Assembly (NCBI GenBank): GCA_041674465.1
Contig: JBAYVV010000015.1
Location: 1-44,667 of the forward strand
Source of the DNA: JACRAR01 sp041674465
Lineage (GTDB): Bacteria; Pseudomonadota; Gammaproteobacteria; Burkholderiales; Rhodocyclaceae
Direction of reading: 5' to 3'
DNA length: 44,667 bases
Part shown: positions 24,567-31,883 of the stretch, piece after piece
How positions within the stretch are numbered: position 1 is the stretch's first letter
Layout: each line of letters starts with the position of its first letter
Made by a program: the position numbers and the translations under genes
Notes under the pieces: generated by a model
The model's database searches: none
Seen by the model: the letters and a program-made list of their open reading frames with translations, nothing else
What the model was told of the DNA's origin: nothing

Positions 24567-26006
24567 TCATCCCTTGGGTACCGGCTTGAACTGCATGGCC
24601 TTGTATTCAAGGAAATCCTCCAGTCCATATTTGCCAAGCTCCCTGCCGATACCCGACTGCTTGTACCCGCCGAACGGCGCATACATATTGAAGGGGCCGC
24701 CGTTGATGTCGACCTGCCCCGTCCGGATGCGCCGGGCAACTTTCTCTGCATGCTCATCGGTGGCTGACCAGACGCTACCCGCCAGCCCATACACGGTGCT
24801 ATTGGCGATGCGGACTGCATCGTCCTCATCTTTGTAGGTGATGATGGATAGCACCGGACCGAAAATTTCCTCCTGGGCGATCGTGGCATCCCACCTGACC
24901 CGACCAAAAACAGTCGGCTGCACATAGTAACCCCCGGGATTCACGCCCTCCGGCAGACCGGCTCCGCCGGCAAGCAACTGCGCGCCCTCTGCGATGCCTT
25001 TGTCAATGTAGTCACGCACGCGGTCCAACTGCATCTTTGAGGCCAGCGGACCGAGGGTCGTCTCGGGCGTCATCGGATCGCCCGGCCGGTATGCCCTGGC
25101 GGCTTCCACGGCCAGGCTCGCGGCTTCGTCATGACGCGACTGCGGCACCAACATTCGGGTATGTGCGGTACAGGTCTGCCCGGAATTCAGAAAACAGTTG
25201 CCCACCACGCCTTTGACGGCAACCGCGAAATCGGCGTCGTCGAGAATGATGGCCGCAGACTTGCCGCCGAGTTCAAGCGCGACCCGCTTGATGCTGGCTG
25301 AGGCCAATTCCGACACGCGCATACCAGCGCGCGTGGAACCGGTGAACGAAATCATGTCGACATCCCTGTCGGTCACGAGCGCTTCTCCGACCACCGGGCC
25401 ATAGCCAGTCACCAGATTGAACACCCCGGCGGGCACGCCCGCCGCATGGATGATTTCGGCCAGAAGGAATGCATTGAGTGGTGCAACTTCCGAAGGTTTC
25501 AGGATAATTGTGCAACCTGCCGCCAGCGCCGCTGCGACTTTTGCCGCAATCTGGTGCAGCGGGTAGTTCCAGGGCGTGATTGCCGCGACGACGCCGGCCG
25601 GCTCACGCACAACTTTGGAATGGCCGACCTGTTCCTCGAACGGAAAATCGGCCAACATCCTGGCATACATGCCAAAGGTCGCCGTGGGCGAACCCACCTG
25701 GATGCGCTGCGACAGCTTGTAGGGCATCCCCATCTCGAGGGTGATGGTCTTGGCGATTTCGTCGGTACGCGCCTTGAGACTATCCTGGATTTTCTTGAGA
25801 TACTCGGCGCGCTGCACCGGCGTTGTGGCCGCCCAGTGATCGAATGCACGTCGTGCCGCCTGTACTGCATCGGCAGCGTCCGCCGCTTCGCCTTGCGGGA
25901 TGGTTGCCAGGCGAGTTCCATCGGTAGGGCTGAAAACATCGATGCTGCCCTTCCCCTTGGGTGTGACCCAACGGCCGTCGATATAAAACTGCATTTGTTG
26001 TTGCAT
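24567..26006 (-). CDS. NAD(P)-dependent aldehyde dehydrogenase
   Basis: A 479-residue aldehyde dehydrogenase that oxidises an aldehyde to the acid with NAD(P)+. Visible residues: Asn147 in ITPWNYPL, the general base Glu245 in VALELGGKS, the nucleophile Cys279 in NSGQTC, and the late motif EIFGPVLSI. Length is normal. A GGAG stands 10 bases before the ATG. The substrate is not clear. It is convergent with tRNA-Glu and lies near the SDR/TPP pair on the other strand, which could supply an aldehyde, but the genes are not one operon. Confidence 0.93.
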   Translation of the reverse strand: MQQQMQFYIDGRWVTPKGKGSIDVFSPTDGTRLATIPQGEAADAADAVQAARRAFDHWAATTPVQRAEYLKKIQDSLKARTDEIAKTITLEMGMPYKLSQRIQVGSPTATFGMYARMLADFPFEEQVGHSKVVREPAGVVAAITPWNYPLHQIAAKVAAALAAGCTIILKPSEVAPLNAFLLAEIIHAAGVPAGVFNLVTGYGPVVGEALVTDRDVDMISFTGSTRAGMRVSELASASIKRVALELGGKSAAIILDDADFAVAVKGVVGNCFLNSGQTCTAHTRMLVPQSRHDEAASLAVEAARAYRPGDPMTPETTLGPLASKMQLDRVRDYIDKGIAEGAQLLAGGAGLPEGVNPGGYYVQPTVFGRVRWDATIAQEEIFGPVLSIITYKDEDDAVRIANSTVYGLAGSVWSATDEHAEKVARRIRTGQVDINGGPFNMYAPFGGYKQSGIGRELGKYGLEDFLEYKAMQFKPVPKG

Positions 26007-26099
26007 GGGTTCGAGTCTCCAAAGAATCCAGAAGTGAATGGTATCTCATGGGATGATATTCAATCCGCCGTTCTCGCCATGAAGCGTTCAAATGGTGGC

Positions 26100-26486
26100 C
26101 TAATGCATGTCGCCATCAACATAGAACCATCGTCCGCCTTCATGCACAAAACGGCTGACCTCATGAAGACGATGCGCGCGGCCATTCACTTTGTACCGCG
26201 CGACAAATTCGACGGTGGCATGCGTCGCATCCTGCCGTTCATGGCGCTTCACTTCCAATCCGATCCATTTGCTTGCCGCAGCGTCAAGCAAATTTAGCGA
26301 GGCGGGTCGTGTGTCGGGATGCCAGGTCGCCAGCAAGTAGTCCTCGCGCAACATGACATATGCAGTATAACGTGAGCGCATCAGCGCTTCGGCACTCGCC
26401 GCCGGTCTGCCCTCATCTATGCAAGGACTGCAACACGTGGCAAAACTGCCGCCGCTACTGCATGGACATTGAGAAGTCTTGGTCAA
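26100..26486 (-). CDS. ychJ: YchJ-family protein with SEC-C motif
   Basis: A 128-residue YchJ (UPF0225) protein. An N-terminal SEC-C zinc motif is seen as CPC (Cys7, Cys9), then CC (Cys18, Cys19), followed by the family core EALMRSRYTAYVMLREDYLLATWHP and the C-terminal HEVSRFVHEGGRWFYVDG. The role of the family is unknown. There is no ATG in place: I chose TTG 26486, which has GGAAG eight bases upstream; TTG 26501 is an alternative with a poorer site. Between 26502 and 26709 lie the divergent upstream regions of this gene and the SDR. Confidence 0.85.
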   Translation of the reverse strand: MTKTSQCPCSSGGSFATCCSPCIDEGRPAASAEALMRSRYTAYVMLREDYLLATWHPDTRPASLNLLDAAASKWIGLEVKRHERQDATHATVEFVARYKVNGRAHRLHEVSRFVHEGGRWFYVDGDMH

Positions 26487-26709
26487 GGCGCTGTCTTCCA
26501 AATTTCAGCAATGATAATGGCAAAAACACCACGACTCGATCAGGCGCTCGGTCGCGGGGTAGTTGCTGGTGCATGTGCTAGGATTTTGCCCGCATCAGGA
26601 TCACAGGCCGGCGAGGTTGCCTGCGGTCCTCATTCTGGGAATTTTCATCGTCCCGAAGTATTCTGTCGAACTTGCAACCAAGAAACGTAAATAAGGGAGG
26701 AGACAAGAG

Positions 26710-27471
26710 ATGGATCTGGGCTTGAAAGGTTTGCGGGTCGCAGTCACCGGCGGCACCAAGGGGATAGGCCGTGCGATCGCGGAGACATTCGCTGCCGAGG
26801 GAGCACACGTGGCGATCTGTGCGCGCAATGCCGCCGAGGTTGAACAAGCCGTCGCGGTGCTCAAGGCAAAAGGCGTAAATGCCTGCGGCCGCGCGCTGGA
26901 TGTAGCCGACGGCGCCGCGCTCAGGGCATGGGTCGATGAATCAGCGGCCGCACTCGGCGGACTCGATATCGTGGTGGCCAACGTCAGTGCGCTCGCATTA
27001 GGCGGCGACGAAGAGAGTTGGAGCAACGGCTTCCAGATCGATCTCATGGGCGCCGTGCGGCTGGTGAATGCTGCGTTGCCCATGCTGGAAAAGAGCAAGG
27101 CGGCAGCGATCGTAACGATTTCCAGCATCTCGGGCCGCGAAATCGATTTTGCCGCCGGCCCCTACGGCGCAATGAAGGCCGCCCTGATTCATTACACCCA
27201 GGGTCTGGCCTGCACCCTGGCGGGCAAGGGCATCCGTGCCAATTCGGTATCGCCTGGCACCACCTATTTTCCGGGCGGCATCTGGAACCAGATCGAGATG
27301 AATAATCCCGATTTCTACAAAATGGCACTCGGCATGAATCCTTCCGGCCGAATGGGAACCGCGCAGGAAATGGCGAATGCCACCGTGTTTCTCGCCAGCC
27401 CGGCGGCGAGTTTCATCAGTGGGACCAACCTGGTCGTCGATGGTGCATTCACCAAAGGCGTGCAGTTTTAG
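26710..27471 (+). CDS. Short-chain dehydrogenase/reductase, partner of a TPP enzyme
   Basis: A 253-residue SDR. The cofactor loop TGGTKGIG (13-20) and the catalytic Ser139, Tyr152 and Lys156 (YGAMK) are present. The usual NNAG after strand 4 is replaced by ANVSAL, so the structural Asn is at 91 but the AG is lost; this occurs in some SDR subfamilies. GGGAGGAG precedes the ATG. The gene is followed after 45 bases by the TPP enzyme, so they are likely one operon acting on related substrates, such as reduction or oxidation of a 2-hydroxy ketone or acid. The exact reaction is unknown. Confidence 0.88.
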   Translation: MDLGLKGLRVAVTGGTKGIGRAIAETFAAEGAHVAICARNAAEVEQAVAVLKAKGVNACGRALDVADGAALRAWVDESAAALGGLDIVVANVSALALGGDEESWSNGFQIDLMGAVRLVNAALPMLEKSKAAAIVTISSISGREIDFAAGPYGAMKAALIHYTQGLACTLAGKGIRANSVSPGTTYFPGGIWNQIEMNNPDFYKMALGMNPSGRMGTAQEMANATVFLASPAASFISGTNLVVDGAFTKGVQF

Positions 27472-27516
27472 GCGCCTGAGGTAGTCAGCTGAGCCGTATT
27501 CCACAGGAGGCAGCGC

Positions 27517-29163
27517 ATGACGGAAAAAATGACAGGTGGAGAGTCGATCGTTCGATCTCTGCTGGCACACAAGGTCGATGCCCTGTTCGGGATTCCCGGT
27601 GTTCAGACCTATGGTCTGTTCGATGCACTGCACCGGGCGGGCGACAGAATCAAGGTGATCGGTCCCCGCCACGAGCAGGCCACTGCCTACATGGCTTTTG
27701 GTTACGCCAAGTCGACCGGGAAAATCGGTGTGTTTTCCGTCGTGCCGGGACCTGGCGTGCTCAATGCATCCGCAGCCATCTGCACCGCCTATGGGGCAAG
27801 CACCCCAATACTTTGCATCACGGGGCAGGTTCCGTCCGATTTCATCGGATCGGGCAAGGGCCACTTGCATGAGTTACCCGATCAACTGGCAACGCTGCGA
27901 ACGCTCGTGAAATGGGCCAACCGCATCAATCATCCAGGGGAATCGCCGGCACTGGTGGCAGAGGCTTTCAAACAGATGTCTTGCGGCCGACCGCGTCCGG
28001 TGGCGCTGGAAATGCCCTGGGAGGTCTTTGCCATGGCGGCGCCGGTGGAACTGATTTCCCCGCCGGAGAGCTATGCGCAGATTCATCCGGATTTCGACCA
28101 GATCGACAAGGCGGCACGTCTCCTCAAAGATGCGCGAAATCCGATGATCATGGTCGGCAGCGGTGCTCAACACGCCGGCCAGGAAGTGCTCGAACTGGCG
28201 GAACTGTTGCAGGTGCCTGTCGTCTCCTTCCGTGGCGGTCGAGGTATCGTTCCAGACGATCATTACCTTGGCTTCAACTGCGCCGCAGGATTCAAGTGCT
28301 GGGCGCAGACCGACGTGCTGATCGGTATCGGCTCACGACTTGAACTGCAGTGGTTCCGCTGGCCCGCACTGAACAAGGACCTGAAAATCATCAATATCGA
28401 TATCGATCCGACCCAGATGCCCCGCCTCAAGCCAGCGATTCCGATTGTCGGTGACGCGCGTGCAGCGACTCGCGGCTTGATCGATGCAATGCTTCGTGAT
28501 CACCAACCACGCCCATCGAGGCGGGAAGAGTTTGACGGAATCAAGGCCCGGTCTCACGCTGAAACCCAGAAAATCCAGCCCCACACGGCCTATCTGCGCA
28601 CGATCCGCGATGTGCTGCCGCGCGATGGTTTTTTCGTCGAAGAGATTTGCCAGGCCGGGTTTTCCTCCTACTTCGGATTCCCGGTGTATACGCCGCGCAG
28701 CTTCGTCACCTGCGGTCACCAGGGAACGCTGGGCTTCGGCTACTCCACTTCGCTGGGCGTCAAGATCGGCAACCCGGACAAGCCGGTCGTGTCGATTTCT
28801 GGCGATGGCGGCTTCATGTTCGGGGTCCAGGAATTGGCCACGGCAGTACAGCATGGCATCAATGTCGTCAGCATCGTTTTCAACAATGGCGCTTTCGGCA
28901 ACGTCTTGCGCGACCAGCAGCAGCGCTTCGAAGGCCGCGTCATCGGCGCCGAACTACGCAATCCTGATTTCGTGAAACTGGCTGAAAGCTTTGGCATGGC
29001 TGGTCAACGCGTATCCACACCGGACGCTTTGCGCCCGGCACTCGAAAAGGCTCTGGGAGCAGACGCCCCGGCGCTGATTGAAATCCAGATCGACCGCGCC
29101 AGTGAGGTGTCGCCCTGGGAATTCCTCATGCCGCCAGCCAAGCCGGGCTCACTTTCATATTAG
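27517..29163 (+). CDS. Thiamine diphosphate-dependent enzyme, acetolactate synthase-like
   Basis: A 548-residue member of the acetolactate synthase/pyruvate decarboxylase superfamily. The catalytic Glu53 is in GPRHEQATAYMAFGYA; the ThDP-Mg motif runs GDG (429-431) to NN (456-457). Three domains are evident: Pyr (1-170), a central domain (about 190-330) with DIDPTQMPRLKP, and PP (360-540). It lacks a small regulatory subunit nearby and follows an SDR gene, so biosynthetic IlvB is unlikely. Decarboxylation of a 2-oxo acid, or carboligation, is the family range. AGGAGG stands 9 bases before the ATG. Confidence 0.88.
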   Translation: MTEKMTGGESIVRSLLAHKVDALFGIPGVQTYGLFDALHRAGDRIKVIGPRHEQATAYMAFGYAKSTGKIGVFSVVPGPGVLNASAAICTAYGASTPILCITGQVPSDFIGSGKGHLHELPDQLATLRTLVKWANRINHPGESPALVAEAFKQMSCGRPRPVALEMPWEVFAMAAPVELISPPESYAQIHPDFDQIDKAARLLKDARNPMIMVGSGAQHAGQEVLELAELLQVPVVSFRGGRGIVPDDHYLGFNCAAGFKCWAQTDVLIGIGSRLELQWFRWPALNKDLKIINIDIDPTQMPRLKPAIPIVGDARAATRGLIDAMLRDHQPRPSRREEFDGIKARSHAETQKIQPHTAYLRTIRDVLPRDGFFVEEICQAGFSSYFGFPVYTPRSFVTCGHQGTLGFGYSTSLGVKIGNPDKPVVSISGDGGFMFGVQELATAVQHGINVVSIVFNNGAFGNVLRDQQQRFEGRVIGAELRNPDFVKLAESFGMAGQRVSTPDALRPALEKALGADAPALIEIQIDRASEVSPWEFLMPPAKPGSLSY

Positions 29164-29244
29164 ACATTCGTCCTGCCGGGAAAGATGGTCGGCTGAAAAA
29201 TCGACAGAATTCGCACATAGACTTTGATGAAAGTTGAAAATGCC

Positions 29245-29448
29245 ATGGAGTCCCGCATCGCGGAGATCGAAATCAAACTGAGCTTTTCCGAAGATATGCT
29301 GGATGAGTTGAGCAAAACCGTGTTTCGACAGCAGCAGCAAATTGAGAAACTACAGAAGGAACTGCGTGTCTTGAGCCTGCAGTCGCAGAACGACGACACT
29401 CAGACCTCACCCCGCGACTTGCGCGACGAGATACCTCCCCACTACTAA
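29245..29448 (+). CDS. slyX: SlyX family protein
   Basis: A 67-residue coiled-coil protein of the SlyX family: ESRIAEIEIKLSFSEDMLDE, then VFRQQQQIEKLQKELRVL with heptads, and the family ending DEIPPHY. The function of SlyX is unknown. I place the start at ATG 29245, where the family normally begins; an ATG at 29227 would add six residues. No strong ribosome binding site precedes either. It is a short single gene upstream of the tRNA cluster. Confidence 0.88.
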   Translation: MESRIAEIEIKLSFSEDMLDELSKTVFRQQQQIEKLQKELRVLSLQSQNDDTQTSPRDLRDEIPPHY

Positions 29449-29502
29449 GCGCCATCCGAAGATCTACCCGCCTCGGCGGACTACACTTCTCCGGTTTGCG
29501 AG

Positions 29503-29530
29503 TTGCTTAATCGATGGAAACCGCTATAAT
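29503..29530 (+). promoter_or_regulatory. Promoter of tRNA-Asp
   Basis: TTGCTT (29503-29508) and TATAAT (29525-29530) are 16 bases apart, followed by the GC-rich CCGCGCC. The tRNA begins about 45 bases after the likely start site, leaving a short 5' leader. Confidence 0.65.
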
Positions 29531-29582
29531 CCGCGCCTTCGATTGCGAGGTATTTGAACTCGCATTTCAAGCCAGAACACAT

Positions 29583-29659
29583 GGAGTGGTAGTTCAGTTG
29601 GTTAGAATACCGGCCTGTCACGCCGGGGGTCGCGGGTTCGAGTCCCGTCCACTCCGCCA
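29583..29659 (+). tRNA. tRNA-Asp(GTC)
   Basis: A 77-base cloverleaf with encoded CCA. The acceptor GGAGTGG pairs with CCACTCC; the anticodon GTC is at 29617-29619 between CCGGC-like stems; the T arm has GGGTTCGAGTCCC. Confidence 0.97.
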
Positions 29660-29671
29660 ACGATACATTGG

Positions 29672-29710
29672 AAACCCGCACGGCAAAAGGCTTTGCGGGT
29701 TTTCTTTTTG
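29672..29710 (+). terminator. Terminator after tRNA-Asp
   Basis: AAACCCGC and GCGGGTTT pair perfectly around a 15-base loop and run into TTTCTTTTT. The stem is identical to that after tRNA-Ala. Confidence 0.85.
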
Positions 29711-29768
29711 TGTCGGTCTTACCCTGTTTTTTAGTGTTAGAGATAAACGGGTAGGCATGGGAAGCTAC

Positions 29769-29797
29769 AAAAACAAAACGGCCTGTGAAGGCCGTGT
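29769..29797 (-). terminator. Terminator of tRNA-Ser
   Basis: On the minus strand ACGGCCT-TCAC-AGGCCGT is a perfect 7-bp stem with a 4-base loop, followed by TTTGTTTTTG. Confidence 0.85.
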
Positions 29798-29807
29798 TTG
29801 CTTGATA

Positions 29808-29899
<92 letters not shown>

Positions 29900-29912
29900 G
29901 CATGAGGCGCGG

Positions 29913-29918
29913 ATTCTA
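29913..29918 (-). promoter_or_regulatory. -10 box of tRNA-Ser promoter
   Basis: On the minus strand TAGAAT is followed by CCGCGCC, 13 bases before the tRNA 5' end. No good -35 box is visible at 16-18 bases. It lies back to back with the tRNA-Val promoter. Confidence 0.55.
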
Positions 29919-29936
29919 GCAGAAAGGCGTGTGCTA

Positions 29937-29966
29937 TTGTGTCCGCCATGACTGCCGCGCTATAAT
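29937..29966 (+). promoter_or_regulatory. Promoter of tRNA-Val
   Basis: TTGTGT (29937-29942) and TATAAT (29961-29966) are 18 bases apart, followed by CCGTCTGC; the tRNA begins 13 bases after the -10 box. Confidence 0.65.
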
Positions 29967-29979
29967 CCGTCTGCATTCC

Positions 29980-30054
29980 GGGCGATTAACTCAGCGGTAG
30001 AGTGTTACCTTCACACGGTAGAAGTCAGTGGTTCGAACCCACTATCGCCCACCA
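29980..30054 (+). tRNA. tRNA-Val(CAC)
   Basis: A 75-base cloverleaf with encoded CCA. The acceptor GGGCGAT pairs with ATCGCCC; the anticodon stem TTACC/GGTAG has one T-G pair; the loop TTCACAC gives anticodon CAC (30012-30014), which reads GUG codons. Confidence 0.96.
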
Positions 30055-30090
30055 GAATTCATCATTAGACCAATTCATTGCAGCACATTC

Positions 30091-30119
30091 AAAACCGCCT
30101 TCGGGCGGTTTTTTATTTA
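30091..30119 (+). terminator. Terminator after tRNA-Val
   Basis: AAACCGCC-TTCG-GGCGGTTT, a UUCG tetraloop hairpin, followed by a T run. Confidence 0.88.
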
Positions 30120-30182
30120 TCGGATCCTGATGTGGACTTTTCCTGATGGATGTTACATTTTGCATGGTCTAAACGGGTGCTG

Positions 30183-31160
30183 CTACAGCGCATTAATTTG
30201 CACAATCAGATTTGAATAGTAGGTGTTTATCCTTGATACATACCCGGTAGCCGCCAAATCTATTGCCGAGAACCCGCAATTTCCCGAATTTGAAGTTGAA
30301 ACCCACGCCAAATCCTGTGTTTGGTAGGCATAGAGGAGCTTGTCGATTGCAGTTTTGTCGATGACCCTCGTGGATTTCACAAGCCGAATATTGACGATAG
30401 CCTCATTCAGAAAAGACTGTACATGAGATTCTTTTAAATTCGTCAGCGTGGTTAATTCCTCACCGCTGCATGAGTAGCCTTGTCCCGCCAGGTTTTCAGC
30501 AGCTTGCACCTCTGCCGCTAATCTTATTTGATCCATAGAGTAAGCTGATTCCAGATCGGCAGAAATAGTCAAAGTAGAAGAGAGTGCAGCAGTTCCCGAT
30601 CCTGCGCTTGCCCGGTTGGTATATCCTCCGCTCACGACCATATCGACGTGCCCACCTGGGCCGCTGGTGGTCAGCGTGCCATGATAAGCACAAACATCGC
30701 TTGCGGCTGAAGCGTTGGCGGCAGGAGTCATTGTGACCGTCAGCATCGCTCCATCGTTGCTCAACGCACTGGTGGTGACGAATGGGATGGTCTTTCCACC
30801 GCAGATCCAGGTCACTTTGCTGGCATCACCTGAGGTGGCATTGGCAACCGACAGCTTTATCGAAATCGGTGTGCCAATTGCCACGCCAGTTGCTTCATTG
30901 ACGGGAGAGTACGCAGATACAGTTGCTATCGGAACGGAAACCGGGGCTTCCCCGCTGTTTTCAACCGGGGCACTAACACCTGCACCGCCTCCGCAAGCAC
31001 TGAGCAAAAGCAATGCTGCCGAGATTACAAAAACAATCGACACTGTCGATTTTGGTGACGAAGTCACCTTCCGCCTGACGTGGAGCTTCAAGTTTGCCGG
31101 ACTGTCAGCCAAAGGATCAGTAACGGAACGGCTTGTGGTTGTTGCGGCTTCTTTGGGCAT
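30183..31160 (-). CDS. Exported lipoprotein with an Ig-like domain, unknown function
   Basis: About 325 residues. A hydrophobic helix and lipobox (VFVISAALLLLSAC) mark a lipoprotein with the lipidated Cys at 56 in this numbering. A bacterial Ig-like domain follows (about 80-180: SPVNEATGVAIGTPISIKLS, then WICGGKTIPF and DVCAYHGTL), then a Ser/Thr-rich linker and a helical C-terminal domain with paired cysteines. The start is uncertain: ATG 31160 leaves a 40-residue charged stretch before the helix, while GTG 31067 would give a normal lipoprotein signal beginning TSSPKSTVS. It is transcribed alone, toward tRNA-Val. A cell-surface role is likely. Confidence 0.7.
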   Translation of the reverse strand: MPKEAATTTSRSVTDPLADSPANLKLHVRRKVTSSPKSTVSIVFVISAALLLLSACGGGAGVSAPVENSGEAPVSVPIATVSAYSPVNEATGVAIGTPISIKLSVANATSGDASKVTWICGGKTIPFVTTSALSNDGAMLTVTMTPAANASAASDVCAYHGTLTTSGPGGHVDMVVSGGYTNRASAGSGTAALSSTLTISADLESAYSMDQIRLAAEVQAAENLAGQGYSCSGEELTTLTNLKESHVQSFLNEAIVNIRLVKSTRVIDKTAIDKLLYAYQTQDLAWVSTSNSGNCGFSAIDLAATGYVSRINTYYSNLIVQINAL

Positions 31161-31474
31161 GGAGATTTACCTGGTCCAGGATTCGCCCATAATTTGACAC
31201 TGTCTTTCAAGTCACCGTCTGTTGGCTTCACCACATTACGGCTCGCTGCGGCAACGAATTCTCATCCCGTCACCTGCGATGTGATTTCCGTCATGTCGCG
31301 GCGCGTTGTGCGCAACCTGAACAGTTCCTGATGTGCCATGATCAATTCCCGATCTTGAGTAATTCACCCATCAATAACGTCATTCAAGAAACTTCGCCGA
31401 CGCGGATTCTGAGTCTATTCGGTATCATTCACGTTCAAATACTACCGAAAATCGTTTTGACAGGGAGGAAGACC
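31161..31474. other. Intergenic region between divergent genes
   Basis: It holds the upstream regions of the lipoprotein and MAPEG genes. I see no RNA gene, repeat or convincing coding frame in it. Confidence 0.5.
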
Positions 31475-31855
31475 ATGGCTTGGCTTGATCTGGTAATGAC
31501 GCTTTGCTTGATGCAACTGGTCGCGTTCAGCATTTTGGTGGGACGCGCACGTATCCGCTATGACATCCAGGCTCCCGCGACATCCGGCCACGAGACGTTC
31601 GAGCGCCTGTTCCGGGTGCAGATGAATACGCTGGAATTGCTGGTGGTGCTGATTCCTGCCATGTGGCTGGCCGCCAAGTACTGGGCGCCGCACTGGATTG
31701 CCGTGGTCGGGGTGGTGTATATGATCGGCCGCATGATCTATCTGCGTGCCTATGTGCGCGACCCCGCTTCGCGCACAGTGGGTTTCGGCATGAGCATCCT
31801 GCCTGTCCTGGGATTGCTTCTCAGCATTCTGGTCGGCATCGTAAAAGAAATCTAA
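31475..31855 (+). CDS. MAPEG family membrane protein
   Basis: A 126-residue protein with four membrane segments, of the MAPEG superfamily (membrane-associated proteins in eicosanoid and glutathione metabolism). The signature RLFRVQMNTLELLVVLIPAM is the conserved Glu-Arg/Asn helix that in characterised relatives binds glutathione. GGGAGGAAG precedes the ATG by a few bases. Longer readings upstream lack support. Bacterial members are poorly characterised; glutathione-linked detoxification in the inner membrane is a reasonable guess. It converges with the subtilase gene. Confidence 0.88.
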   Translation: MAWLDLVMTLCLMQLVAFSILVGRARIRYDIQAPATSGHETFERLFRVQMNTLELLVVLIPAMWLAAKYWAPHWIAVVGVVYMIGRMIYLRAYVRDPASRTVGFGMSILPVLGLLLSILVGIVKEI

Positions 31856-31883
31856 TCGCAGATTTTCTTGCGATCGAAACGAT

